From Curvularia sp. ZM96 (taxonomy: Eukaryota; Ascomycota; Dothideomycetes; Pleosporales; Pleosporaceae): a stretch of DNA of 64,000 bases. The stretch lies in the NCBI GenBank assembly GCA_022457065.1, contig JAJGBQ010000001.1, positions 1,302,001-1,366,000 of the forward strand, given 5' to 3'. How positions within the stretch are numbered: the first letter of the stretch is position 1; every line of letters begins with the position of its first letter. This document shows positions 23,077-34,148 of the stretch, one piece after another. The notes beneath the pieces are model-generated. The model saw only the letters and a list, made by a program, of their open reading frames with translations, made no database searches and was not told where the DNA came from. The translations under genes were made by a program, and so were the position numbers.

Positions 23077-23818
23077 CCCTTAATCATTCTCCGTTTCATA
23101 CCCAAGTGTATTATTTCCAATCTACTACCTCACGGTACTTCTTGCATATACAAAAAGGGACTAGGCGCACAAAGTTGGCATCCCTGTTGGATTCTTCATT
23201 TATTGCTATGTACGTCCCGCTGACGACAAGCCATTTATTTGTCTTTTTTCGGTTGTAACGACGTAATGAGTAGTCGGTATTGGGATTAATTGGGCTGCCA
23301 CAGAAAACATGTTTGGGAGCATATCGTCTTTATCTTTAGCCTTTCGAGCTCTGGCTTTGGCCCCAACATAACTTGGGGACCTTAATTTCTTGTAGATATA
23401 TATACACATGTCCGTTGGTTTATACCCCTCTTGCGGTGTAGGACTCAAAAAAGATCCTCAGTGGATAAATATGCACACAACTTGTATACAATCTTTGCTC
23501 CTGTCTCGCCTATGTGCGTTACGTTTGTCTTGATGTTCTTCCCCACTTGGCGAGTTTCTTCCTTGGTGTCCATGATTGCAAGGTACAGGAACTCGGCCAG
23601 TTCCACTGTAGATACGCTGCGCCATCTGTGCAGTGTTTCCCGGCATTATGTCGACTCTGTATGAATCAGACACTGCCCTCGATCCCGTTACTCGAACGTC
23701 GAAGCAACAGAGGCCGCTGGTCTACAAGGAAAAGGGTGCTAAGAACGATGGAAGCACACCTCTTTCCGTCTTAGACCAAGACTTTCTTGATTCAGAATTG
23801 GTTGGACAGCCTTTCTTC
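23077..23818. other. Convergent intergenic region
   Basis: This is the space between the ends of the Zn2Cys6 gene and the glycosyltransferase gene. It is AT-richer than its neighbours and shows no recognised gene. A short + strand frame at 23647 that runs into the 3' end of the glycosyltransferase is probably chance. Confidence 0.4.
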
Positions 23819-25360
23819 TCACGCAATCCACATATCCATCTCCCCTCCACCACACATGCCATCTATTTCTTGCACATACCGCTGAAGACGATGGATCACC
23901 CATCCAGACTGAACCGAGCCAGGCGTAGTACTCCCCGTCCGCGACTCATCCGTCTCGTCACCATCACCCTGCCACCTCACGCACCTACCCGCTGCACTGG
24001 AGTACTCAACACACTGCCTCCTCGCCGCCTCACCGAGAACGACTCGCGTAGAAGTTGCACAATTCCCTGCAGCCGTCTCGTACGAGAACTGCAGACAAGC
24101 GGGGTCGGCCTCGCATACCGCCTTGCAGTCTGTGAATGAAGGCACGACAACAGCGTCGCTACTACCATTGCTACTGTCTAGCGAGAAGTTATCCCAGTCA
24201 TCTCTTTTAGAGCGTAACTGCGGACGAACGAAGTCCTTGAAAACGTCTGCATGTCGAAGCGGCGCATTGCTACTCTTGAGCCTCCACCTCTCTTCGAATT
24301 CCCACAGCGCACGAATCTCCTCTTCGCGCATATGATGATATGTAATCGGCGCATAGCACCACGGTCTTCGCTCAATCTTACTCACATTTCCATCTAGCGC
24401 CGTAACAGCATCGCCCTGGAAATGCGGGAAAGCAGAGAACAACGGCACACCAACGTCCGCGAGAATCCGTCCCAGCAGCATATCTCCCGCCGCGCTCTCC
24501 TTAGCAATCGCATCGTACCGCATAACATGTGCATCTCGCTGCTCAACAACGCGACGCATAGCGGGGCGCGAGAGCACAAAGCCTGAGCCGCCGTGCGCGA
24601 AGAGTACGTCGTCCATGTACATGTGTTTGCCCATGTAAAGCGGCTTCGTCGCATCAAAGAGACGCAGATAACGAACCAGGTTCTGCCAAACAAGATACGT
24701 ATCCGCTTCTATGAAGACGAACCATTTTGCGTCAGGACGGTACTGCAGCGCTTGCGAGATCATCGGCAGGAACTTGAAGCGATCAAGTTGCCAGGCTGGA
24801 TTGTCCGGCGCATTCAACCTGAGAGAAGAAGAACGTTGCTTGGTGGTAGCTGCCTGTAGATCCAAAAGACCCTGTCGCCCCAGCTTCTTCAGATGATGAT
24901 AGAATTTCAACTCGTGGGACTCGCTCAGAGCACTGCTAATCGCACCGTCTGCGAAAACATCGCGCACACGGTGCCCCGCTATCTCCTCTTCGAGATCAGA
25001 ATACAGCACGTAATCAGGTACGCAGCGCAACGTTGTGTTGAAGTGAACGGGCAGTTTGGAAAGGGCTTCGGTGGCGCCGGTTCGTAACACGACGAGGATG
25101 TCGTTGGCTGCTGTGCCTACAATCTGAGGACATGGCGATGATTGGGACTGTGTAGTAGTAGCTGGATAGGACCGGTAGCCGCCTAGAACAACAAATGTAA
25201 GAACACAGACTGCGAAGACTAGGACTAGGCGATTGCGCTTGCGGAGCCCAATTGGCGATCGTCGTCTACTATTATGCGTAGTAGTATAGTTTGCACCTCT
25301 TCTCCCTCCTTTTTCACCACAGCACTCCTCCTCATCGTCGTAATTCTCATGGCGCGGCAT
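23819..25360 (-). CDS. Type II membrane glycosyltransferase (GT31-like) with Cys-rich C-terminal module
   Basis: Single exon from the ATG at 25360, 513 residues. An earlier reading start at 25414 is TTG, so it is not used. The N-terminus is cytosolic and charged. A single membrane anchor (about residues 44-62, RLVLVFAVCVLTFVVLGGY) directs the rest into the Golgi or ER lumen. The catalytic part resembles the Fringe/GT31 group: NDILVVLRTGATEALSKL, a WFVFIEADTYLVW segment with EAD in the DxD metal-binding position, and GGSGFVLSRPAMRR. After it comes a separate Cys-containing stretch (DCKAVCEADPACLQFSY, NCATS) like a PAN/apple module. The acceptor is unknown; a role in protein or lipid glycan synthesis is inferred. 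Confidence 0.82.
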   Translation of the reverse strand: MPRHENYDDEEECCGEKGGRRGANYTTTHNSRRRSPIGLRKRNRLVLVFAVCVLTFVVLGGYRSYPATTTQSQSSPCPQIVGTAANDILVVLRTGATEALSKLPVHFNTTLRCVPDYVLYSDLEEEIAGHRVRDVFADGAISSALSESHELKFYHHLKKLGRQGLLDLQAATTKQRSSSLRLNAPDNPAWQLDRFKFLPMISQALQYRPDAKWFVFIEADTYLVWQNLVRYLRLFDATKPLYMGKHMYMDDVLFAHGGSGFVLSRPAMRRVVEQRDAHVMRYDAIAKESAAGDMLLGRILADVGVPLFSAFPHFQGDAVTALDGNVSKIERRPWCYAPITYHHMREEEIRALWEFEERWRLKSSNAPLRHADVFKDFVRPQLRSKRDDWDNFSLDSSNGSSDAVVVPSFTDCKAVCEADPACLQFSYETAAGNCATSTRVVLGEAARRQCVEYSSAAGRCVRWQGDGDETDESRTGSTTPGSVQSGWVIHRLQRYVQEIDGMCGGGEMDMWIA

Positions 25361-26367
25361 GTCCCCTCCCCCACCTAGATCCAAATCGCAGGAGTACGTA
25401 AGAACCGCAGACAAGCAGTAGATTAGAGTTCAAAAACGGCGAACAAGAAAAAGCAGTACAGAAATCCTCTCCTCTCGTATCCAGAAACTGATTAAGAAGA
25501 GAAAGAAAAAAAAAGATTAAATGTTTAGGTAGGTATATACTCCGCGGTCGCTTAGATCTTACATGAACATAAGAAAAAAAAGGGGGGGAGACGGACGTGT
25601 ATCATACCTACCCCTTCGTCCTCTAGGTATCATGGGCGGCCTGAACTACCTAGCTACCTAACCTTTTGCCACATCGGCAACTTGCCCCCCATCCCGCCCC
25701 TACTACTCCGCTTCTACTACTGCGTCTAGCCAGCACACGCATTTGAATCCCTTAACACCCTTCCTGCTATGTGACACGCACACATTTTAATGTAGAATTA
25801 TGTATCAGGCATTTGCCCCTGTGCCCGGCCGACGACGAAGATGACGAAAAAGCGACGGGGAGTGGGGTGGCGTGAAGCGTGTTTTAGGTTTGCGACATTT
25901 TGGATGCCGGTAGGTAAGTACAGTCAGCACTATGTTTGTGTATCTTTGATTTGATACATTTGTGTGCCGTTGGGCTGAGAGGTGTGTGCGTCTGTGTATG
26001 TTTCGGAAGGAAGAATATGGGATTGAAGAAAAGGGAGGATAAAAGGCGCGTGTGGGGTGTTAGTAGTAGTAGTGCTTTGTGACTTTGAATGGAAAAATGG
26101 CAGGCTTACGCACAACTAGTGTGTCAACGTAGGTTTTTTTTTTAGAAAGTATTGGAGGGGAAAAATGTTGAGAGTAAGATGTAGATCTCAATATAAAAGT
26201 CGTCGTCACCCAACATCATCACTACTACGACCACTACTGTGTGCCCTTAGACAAGCTCAAGCTTAGAGATGGAAGAAAGAAGAACTCTCATTTGATATCG
26301 TAAACTCAATATGTACAGTACACTCGCTCAAACCCCCTGCACTCAATCCGTGAAATGACTTCAACCC
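25361..26367. other. Intergenic, promoter of glycosyltransferase and 3' end of ADH
   Basis: No gene is recognised in this 1-kb stretch. It contains A-rich runs (25500-25590), several ACCTA/TAGGT copies in both directions (about 25531-25663) and a short TAGTAGTAGTAG run near 26060. The section at 26340-26367 is the 3' untranslated end of the alcohol dehydrogenase gene. Confidence 0.4.
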
Positions 26368-27525
26368 TTATTTGGATGTGTCAAGAACATATCGTCCGAC
26401 AATAGTACCCTGGTGCATCTTGTCGTAGACCATTTGCAGCTCAGACAGACCCACAACCTTGAACGGAGCCTTGATCAAGCCACGACGGAAGAACTCAATG
26501 GCCTCTGAGCTGTCCTTGCGGTTGCCAACGTACGAACCCTGGATCCGGATCATCTTGATGACAGTCTCGAAGACGGGGGCTTTCAGGTAAGCGCCGGCGG
26601 GAAGACCAATGCAGATGACGGTACCGCGTGGTCGGACGTACTCAGCAGCCTGCTGGAACGGCTTCTCGTTGACAGCAACGAGGATGACGACATGAGGGCC
26701 GAGGCCATCGGGAGTGGCCTTTTGGACGTCGGCGACGAGGTTCTTGGATGTGGAGAAATCAACGAATGCTTCGGCGCCGAGATCGTTGACACACATGTTC
26801 TTCTTCTCCTCACCAGCATCAATCGCAATGGTTCGTACTCCCATGGCCTTTGCGTACTGGCAGGCGAGCGAACCAAGACCACCTCCGGCACCGACAATGG
26901 CAGCGAATTGGCCAGGCTTGACACCGGATTCTTTCAGGCCCTTGTAGACAGTGATACCGGCGCAGAGGACAGGTGCAATTGCAGCCAGGTCACATTCCTT
27001 GGGGATGCGGGCAACGTGAGCGGCTTTGGCGATGCAGTATTGCTGGAAGGTACCGTCGACAGTGTATCCAGAAAGAAGTGGTTTCGGGCAAAGAGGTTCG
27101 TCTGCTGTTTGGCAATAGTCACAGGATAGACAAGAGCCGTTCAACCACTTGACACCTGGTGCGCGTTAGTGTCTTGATTGGCAGAAAAAGTAGAAGTATA
27201 ACATACCGACGTGATCGCCAAGTTCGACATCCTTGACAAGATCTCCGCGAGCGACTACGACACCGGCACCTTCATGGCCACCAACGAGAGGAAGCTTGGT
27301 TGGCTTGATGGAATTAGTATCATTTCAACTGAATATGGAGATTGTGCTTACCAGAGGCCAGTCGCCGTTTACAGCATGGAGATCAGTATGGCAGACACCA
27401 GAGTACTTGATGTTGACCAGAACCTCATCGGGACCGGGCTTCTGGACTGGGATCTTCTTGTACTCGACTGGACCGCCGGTCTTCTCAATGACCTGCGCCC
27501 ACTGCTCTTGGGGAATGTTGCTCAT
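26368..27525 (-). CDS. ADH1: Zinc alcohol dehydrogenase, class ADH1
   Basis: Cytosolic NAD-dependent interconversion of ethanol and acetaldehyde. Three exons, 27525-27352, 27303-27207 and 27155-26368, give 352 residues, the size of yeast Adh1 (348). The catalytic zinc site is present: Cys in YSGVCHTDLHA and GHEGAG. So is the structural zinc loop, in LNGSCLSCDYCQTADEPLCP. GAGGGLGSLACQYAKAMG is the NAD-binding Rossmann turn, and IAIDAGEEKK has the Asp expected for NAD preference. The joints restore LPLVGGHEGAG and DHVGVKWLNG. A TATATAAA box lies about 85 bp upstream, fitting strong inducible expression. It could also act in reverse on ethanol during growth on that carbon source. Confidence 0.96.
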
Positions 27526-27605
27526 GGTGGTAGAGACGGGAGAATGTGTTGTAGTGTTGGTGGATGGAATGTTGTTGATGTTCTTGTGTCACGGAAGACG
27601 AGAGG

Positions 27606-27613
27606 TTTATATA
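27606..27613 (-). promoter_or_regulatory. TATA box of the alcohol dehydrogenase gene
   Basis: TATATAAA on the minus strand, inside GTATATAAACC, about 80-90 bp upstream of the ADH start codon. It matches the TATA consensus and is the clearest core promoter in the window; a C/A-rich leader follows it. Confidence 0.6.
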
Positions 27614-29159
27614 CTTACTGGTAAGGCAGTGAGAATCTAATACCGTAACTCCACCCGGAAACAAACGGATGGTACCAGGGTCTGGATACAGACGCGCCTT
27701 CTCTGTAGGATTGCGTCCGTTCATCCACGGCGAAGGCGAGTATCTCGCTCGGCGTGCCGGAGGTAGTCATGGATGATACATGTTCCCCATTGGTCTAAGC
27801 TTGCGAGGCACAGTTGTACAGTGGGCCTCTTGGAGGGGTACACAGGTCAAGATTGGACGGACTTGCGGATCACGATGCATCAGCTAGGTGGCAGTAACAG
27901 TAGCGTGAGCGTGGAGGTCCCGAGAGAAGACCCAGGTCAGTATGGTCTGATTTTAGCGCGTGTAAATCAGCTCAGGGATCAAGCGCAGACGGCAGCTCTC
28001 TTTTGCCAGTATGGTGTGAGGGGTGACCAGGAAGGAAGTGGAGGCGCTCCAACTGTACGCGGCTAGCTTCTTTCGGTCGAATATCTCCTGATACTTTCTG
28101 CTCCCACCCGCGGCGGCCACCGTACGAGAAAACTCTGGCGAAAAATCGAGTGTTATCTTGCGACCATTTACAAAGCCCATGATGGTCGTTGAGTGGTGTG
28201 TTTCCATGGCTGGCCATAATCCGGTTCCTCAACAACCCATTTTCACCTGACATCTGCACGACCGATTCGCCGGCCACTGATACGAGAAGACACTCGACAT
28301 GAATCGCACCAGCAGAGTGCCGCGAGCATTCCCACTGGGCCGGTCGAACGCAATGTTGAAACACTATTCCCAGACGCCATGCGCCAGCTTCTCAGTCACA
28401 CGTATGCCTTGCAGCCGTGAATTCCATTCCAGGAAATACTATGCCGTGGGCGTCCAATAACGTCACTCAAAGTTGCTTTTAGACAGATCCACTGCATGCG
28501 GCTCCTGGCGTACCATGCGGGGGCGTCGGGGTCCGAGAATCATCTTCGTAGTGCGGCCGCAATCGCGGGGTAGAATGCGGGAAGCCAGTCACCGGCGTGT
28601 CAACAAGGCTGCGGAGAAAAGGACGTCAAGAAGGACGGGAGGATCGGCGAGGTTAGCAGATTTGCTAAGAATGTCAAGGACCAGTCTTGGATTGGCTTGC
28701 AAGCATAGCACGGCGGCTAGATGCAAAGGGATCCCTTTGAATGGAAGCAAGGAGCAGGGCCATCTTTATCTCCAAGTCTCTGTGAGAACCTTGATGAATA
28801 CTTGAGCACCTTTGTGACTGCTTAGGTGAGTGAACGTTGTGCCTTGGTGTGAATCCAACATGGGGTACTCCTTGGCAAAGCGTATTGTTGAGCCTACAAC
28901 ACAAAGATCGCAGGCGCTAGAGAGTCAAGCAAGGATCACGAAGCTGACATATGACGACATGCTACAGCAGCTCTGGGAAAACGCGAGGCTGATCATGAAT
29001 CGATGTATATTAGGCATAAGGCTCCGTATTACCGGAACTAGTTGGCATCACAGTGGACTCGAGGTATCTAAACGCCTTGCCGCTCATCCAAATCATCACA
29101 ATGCATAGTGCGAACCCAGAAAGACAATGGGTGATCAAAAGACGCCCAGCGCCATCCTT
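27614..29159. other. Intergenic, about 1.5 kb, no gene recognised
   Basis: Upstream region of ADH, running to the 3' end of Gid8. Several frames of 75-130 codons occur on the minus strand, one of 84 codons with an ATG at 28207. None shows a signal peptide, domain or family resemblance. A decayed gene or a lineage-specific short gene cannot be ruled out. Confidence 0.35.
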
Positions 29160-30350
29160 CTACTGCACCATCACATCGGCAGCGTCGTTGTGGCCGTTAG
29201 CCGGCCGCCCGTCGGCGTCTTGCAATCCGAGAGGTAGGGAGGGAGGAAGATCCTTTCCAGCTGCCCTTGCCTTAGTCTCGGCCCATTGTCGTAAGCGAAC
29301 TAGGCTCCTCATGTGCGACTCTCCGCGTTCCCCATTGCTGATGAGTATTGCTTCATTGACCTTGCTGGCAACATTTCTACGGAGCGAAGGTTCCAATAGC
29401 TCGTTGAGCTCCCTTTGTAGGGTACCGGGAGCAGCCGGAAGGAATATAAGCAACGACATTGTAAGCTCCAGATCTTTCAGGAAGTCTGGGTTGGTGGCTG
29501 CGCGGGGAGCAAGCTGGGATGAAGCGAAATTAAGCGCAGGCGTAATGTCAGATGTAGCAGAAGACGTGCATGCCCGGATAAGCTCAATGAGCTGCAGCCT
29601 GAGCAGGTCAAAGTGCAAGGCCGGGTCTGTGTCTAAAATCTGATTGGCGCGTTAGCAAAGTCCAACGGCGAATAGGCGAGATGAGTAGATATGTTTGCTT
29701 GCAATCATACTGAGGACTGAAGGTTTGATTATCATCAAAGAAATTCTGCGTGGTGCATGAAACTGTGTATAATCCTGCAAGGTGGTGTAGAATGAGAAAG
29801 AGAACATTGCCTACCTCAGGGTTCAAATCATTAATCTTGGTGATAGCAGTATCGATGTCACCAGCATGAATAGCCCGACGTATTTCTACGCGCGACTGAA
29901 TGGACTCCTTGTCAAGAGTTCGCGTGATGTTTGCTTCTTTGGCAAACTTTTCAGCCGCTCTAGGGTAGCCTTCGCTGACCAGGTAGTCATAGATGACGGA
30001 GTTGATATCCCTGTAGAAGCGACGTTAGCATTGATGCGTCATGTCCAAGCAAGTAGAGTAGCGCGCGATGCAAATGCTGCCAGAGGATCAGAGATACAAG
30101 TTAATGTGTTCTCCACATGTTGGTTCGGAGAGATTCCCAACTTATTTTGAAATCATCATGTGAAAGAGGCAGCGGAAGCGGCGCGAACAATGGACAACTT
30201 ACGTCTTGGATGGCTTTACATCATCAACCTTCCTCTGGAAGGGATGAGGTTGTGTTGGCGTTGCCGCCGATACGGAGACTGTGGATGAGCTCTGCAGGAT
30301 TGTCAGCGGGTGTGAAGGGTCGCAACCACAGGCGCAGGGAAGCTTACCAT
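29160..30350 (-). CDS. GID8: GID/CTLH E3 ligase subunit Gid8
   Basis: LisH-CTLH-CRA scaffold subunit of the GID (CTLH) ubiquitin ligase, which in yeast degrades gluconeogenic enzymes when glucose returns. Exons: 30350-30348, 30291-30203, 30010-29815 and 29639-29160, 255 residues in total. The first exon is only the ATG: it is followed at once by GTAAGC and resumes after TGCAG with SSSTVSVSAATP. LisH is at about residues 32-60 (DINSVIYDYLVSEGYPRAAEKF). CTLH is at 67-125 (IQSRVEIRRAIHAGDIDTAI, DPALHFDLLRLQLIELIR) and CRA to about 210. The C-terminal 30 residues are disordered. The last intron, 175 bp, is long for this genome. It diverges from uridine kinase with 356 bp between starts. Confidence 0.92.
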
Positions 30351-30706
30351 GGTGAAGCGAGGCGCCCAGCAAGCCTCAGCCGACGTCCATCAGTGAACAA
30401 TACAAGCTGCTCGACCGTTGGCCGAGTGTGCTGGTGGTCACGCAAAACTTTGCGTGGGAGGAAGAAGTTTGAGACAGAGCTTCGTGAAAGAAGAAGATTG
30501 AGCTTGCGCGCTTGGCGAGACTAGTGCCGGTGGGTCCTTAGGTAAGCCTGGCACTAAGGTCAGAGCCACCCACTGCAGAAACCCATCGTTCCTAGAACTC
30601 TGCATATATTTTTGATATCTTCAAACTTTCGCTGCAAGAGGTGGGGTTTATATAGCAAGGCTAGAGAGATCTCATCGGCGTCCAAAACGCTCAGAGCACC
30701 CCAGAT
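30351..30706. promoter_or_regulatory. Divergent promoter region of GID8 and URK1
   Basis: The 356 bp between two start codons must hold both promoters. A TATA-like TTTATATAG at about 30647-30655 lies 52-60 bp before the URK1 ATG; it is a weak candidate. No other motif is recognised. Confidence 0.4.
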
Positions 30707-32109
30707 ATGGCTTCAGCTGGCCGAAGAACGCACTACGAACCGCCATGGGGCAACGCGAGTATTATTGGAGTAGCCGGTAGTTCGGGCTCGGGCAAAACAT
30801 CTCTGGCAATGGCTATTGTCGCTTCACTCAACTTGCCCTGGGTAGTTATCTTGTCCATGGTTCGTTCCAGCCTTGTAAACTGGGTCACGTGCCCCAACCA
30901 GCTAAGGAACACTGCATGTAGGATTCGTTCTACAAACCTCTTACACCGGAGCAATCTGCGGCAGCGTTTCGTAACGAATTCGATTTTGATGCTCCAGATG
31001 CTATAGATTTCGACATCCTCGTGGACCGGTTGAAAGACATTAAGAGTGGCAAGGTTGCCGAGGTCCCAATCTACTCTTTCCAGAAGCACGCCCGCCTGCC
31101 CAAGACTACAACAATCTACTCGCCGCACGTAATAATCCTGGAGGGAATATTCGCCTTACATGACCCACGGATAGTTGATCTCTTGGACCTCAAGATCTTC
31201 GCAGAGGCCGACGCCGATCTGTGTCTCTCGCGCCGTCTTGTGCGAGACGTGAAGGAACGAGGCCGCGATATCGAAGGTTGCATCAAGCAGTGGTTTTCCT
31301 TTGTGAAGCCCAACTATTACAAATATGTCGCTCCCCAGCGAGAAATTGCAGACTTGATTATTCCAAGAGGTATTGAGAATAAGGTTGCCATTACTATGGT
31401 GAGCAATCAGGTTCGGCAAACGCTGCAAAGTAAGAGCATGCAGCATCAGTCGGAACTCAGACGACTGGGCAAAATTGCGGAAGACACGCCGCTGAGTCAC
31501 AACGCAATTATACTCAAGCAGACAAACCAGGTCAGGGGCATGCACACATTGCTGTTGAACCCTGACACGTCGAGAGAGGACTTTGTCTTTTACTTTGATC
31601 GAATGGTGGCACTGCTTGTCGAGACTGCTGTGGATTTCTTGCCGTTTGTATCACACAAGGTTACGACACCCCAAAACACCACTTATCAGGGATTGAAGAA
31701 GAATGCAGAAGTCAGTGCTGTGGTCGTGCTACGAGGCGGCAGTGCTTTCGAGACCGGGTTGCGACGGACAATTCCTGATTGCAGGACGGGACGAGTATTG
31801 ATCCAGACAAACTACAGAACCGGAGAGCCGGAACTCCATTATCGGGCGTTGCCAAGCAACATTTCTGAACATGGACTTGTCCTAGTCCTCGATCCTCAAT
31901 TCTCCACAGGTGCGGCCGCGTTGATGGCGGTCAGGGTGCTTGTCGATCATGGTGTGCCAGAACACAGAATAGTCTTCGTGACATACACTGCCGGAAAAGT
32001 GGGATTGAACAGGGTCTTCAGCGTGTTTCCAGATATCAGGATTGTGGTCGCGAGGCTGGGTAGCGACGAGGAGGCGCGATGGGTGGAAACAAAGTATCTA
32101 GGTTGCTGA
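30707..32109 (+). CDS. URK1: Uridine kinase with UPRT-like C-terminal domain
   Basis: Pyrimidine salvage enzyme that phosphorylates uridine and cytidine to UMP and CMP. Two exons, 30707-30859 and 30922-32109, give 446 residues. The P-loop GSSGSGKTS is at about residues 23-31. The splice restores DSFYKPL, the substrate-binding motif of uridine kinases. Further kinase motifs are VIILEGIFALHD and LVRDVKERGRD. From about residue 230 the chain is a uracil phosphoribosyltransferase fold (VVVLRGGSAFETGLRR, LVLVLDPQFSTGAAAL in the PRPP-loop position). In related eukaryotic fusions this second domain is often inactive; here the PRPP loop reads DPQFSTGAAA rather than the usual DPMLATGGS, so activity is uncertain. 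Confidence 0.94.
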
Positions 32110-32295
32110 AGCGAGGGCACAGGACTGGGGCTATGATGTTGCTGAGATTACGCATTTTTACGCTGTAGATGATTTGATGCCGCACTAGAACGTACATAGC
32201 CACCATATCTTTATATGAACGCCGTGTCTATTGCCAACACCGACAAATGCAAATTAAGCGTTGAAGCATAAACGCATCACTATGTACAGAGGGTA

Positions 32296-33374
32296 TCAGA
32301 GGAAATACTCCGTCGTCACTTCTTTTCCTTGCTGCTGCTGCTGCTCAGCTCGGTGGATATCGTTGTCCGGGCTGGCATCAAAAACGTTGAAGAAGCGTTC
32401 GCCCGTGTCGCTGACTTCTAGCACACTGGCCATGTTGCCACACCGATAGCAGTAATTTGGTGCACTCCAGACAGTACTCAGTCTGTCATCGTAGAGAATC
32501 TGGTAGCCCTCTTGGCACAACTGATGCGCACGTAGGATATGCGACATGGAGTTGACTTCTAGGAACTTTTTGACCACCTGAGCCCCAAATGTGTAGCCAG
32601 CTCCTCTCGGGCTGAGTGAGAACTCATCCCTTTCGGGATCTGGATCGCTCCAAACGAGATCTGCCATGGGCCCTTCGTGGGGGATTTCTCGGAAACGATC
32701 GATGATCTTGATTTGGTCGATGGAATGTATCGAAGGCGACAGGCCACCGTGTACACAGAAGATTTGATCGTTGATGACCACGGAGAGAGTAAGAAAGTCA
32801 AACATGTCTGTGAAATAGTGCCAAACGTTGGCGTTGCCATATTTGCGGGAGCACTCGGTATAGAAGCCATAAGACTGAGTAACGCCGCGAGACTCATGAT
32901 TGCCACGAATGAGGTGGACGCGGTGTGGATAGCGGAGTTTTAGACATACGAGGAGTGATATTGTTTCGACAGAAAAAAGGCCGCGATCGACGTAGTCGCC
33001 TACTCTCTGTCAGCTCGGCAGTTCGAGGTCGCGTGTCCCATATGAGGGACAGACCAATACTCACCCAAGAAGAGGTAGTTTGTATCCGGACATGGTCCAC
33101 CAATCTTGAAGATCTCCATCATATCGAAGAACTGGCCATGGATATCACCGACAACGGTGACGGGTGCTCTGATGTGAACCACGTTGCTCTCCTTCATGAG
33201 CAGCTCCTTAGTCTTTGCGCATATTGCCTCGATAACCGGCTCCGCAAGCAGCTCTTTCTTGGACAACCTGGATATACATTCATCCAGGTCTACGCTGGCT
33301 ACACAGAGTCAGCACGAGCATGTGGAGTATTGGCGGGGTTTACTAGTGACTGACGTACATGGTAGGCCGGGCAT
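32296..33374 (-). CDS. PPG1: PP2A-like serine/threonine phosphatase Ppg1
   Basis: Catalytic subunit of a PP2A-type phosphatase. Three exons, 33374-33359 (16 nt), 33298-33065 and 32999-32296, give 317 residues. All metal-binding motifs are present: GDIHGQF, GDYVDRG (restored by splicing), RGNHESR and the later His residues in SHILRAHQLC. The signature DQIKIIDRFREIPHEG matches Ppg1 rather than Sit4 or Pph3 types. The chain ends in EYFL, the methylatable tail of PP2A-like enzymes, after a short Gln run. In fungi Ppg1 is linked to glycogen metabolism, cell-wall stress and the Far/STRIPAK-like complex. Assignment to Ppg1 is from motif memory and is firmer at family than at subtype level. Confidence 0.92.
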
Positions 33375-34148
33375 GGTGGTGTTCGTGGGGTGGCTACGAG
33401 GGTTGCAGCATTCGCGGCTCAGCTCAGGGTATCGAGTCTATACTGGTCGCGAGCAAATGTCTATAGCGTACAATCATCCTCAGAAGCGCATGGGGAGGCG
33501 CTATACGAGCGGTGGCGCAAACGCGGGCGATACGATATGGGGGGCAACTTGTGCTGTGCCCTGTCCAACATGCGGCAGTACCTATCCCGCTTGGTGGTCC
33601 ATGCGCAAAAAAAACGTGACAACGCTTCAGACTTCCCTTTTACGCCTTTTCCACTAGACACGCTTTTCCAAACCTCACGAGGCACTGGAATCTCTAGCGC
33701 TGGACCTCTTTTCCTCTGCCATGTCCTTTTAGTCTTGGAGGACACTTCTCTGCGGCGTCCTCAATTCGCTACTCGGCTACTACGTGCTTTCAATACCGAC
33801 CACTAAAGGCGTTCCTCATATCACCAGCGAGGCTTGTCTCACTCTCCGTGTCAACTCACTTGCCCCTCTTCAGCATCTCAGTGTAGTCTTCCAGCCCTGA
33901 AAATCCCAGCGTTATACCAGGATATACTCAATTGACGTCCCTCCGTAAGCTTGGGCTTCTCCTTCGTCCTGGCTCGTGCGCGCAACCTGACCAAATTTTG
34001 GGACGCGCATCTCGTACTTTAAGAACTCTCCCCAATAGCGCAATCTACGCCGCCGCCAACGGGCACTCCGTCATTTTCCATATCTTTTTCCAAACGAGAT
34101 CTCTCTGTTTCTACTATTGATCTCAACAGGTGAATTTCCTAGGGTGGT
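33375..34148. other. Divergent intergenic region
   Basis: No gene is recognised in 774 bp between PPG1 and the P/Q-rich gene. The right half is C/T-rich on the + strand and probably forms the leader of the P/Q-rich gene. Promoters for both should lie here. Confidence 0.4.

Noticed and set aside
23647..24139. A + strand frame starting with an ATG at 23647, apparently a short gene after the Zn2Cys6 factor
   Set aside because: Most of it lies antisense to the well-supported glycosyltransferase and it has no domain or splice support.
25361..25414. Longer N-terminus of the glycosyltransferase
   Set aside because: The first codon at 25414 is TTG, not ATG; the first ATG is at 25360.
27953..28364. 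Minus-strand frames upstream of ADH, including 84 codons from an ATG at 28207
   Set aside because: No recognisable domain, signal or splice pattern; kept only as a note on the intergenic region.
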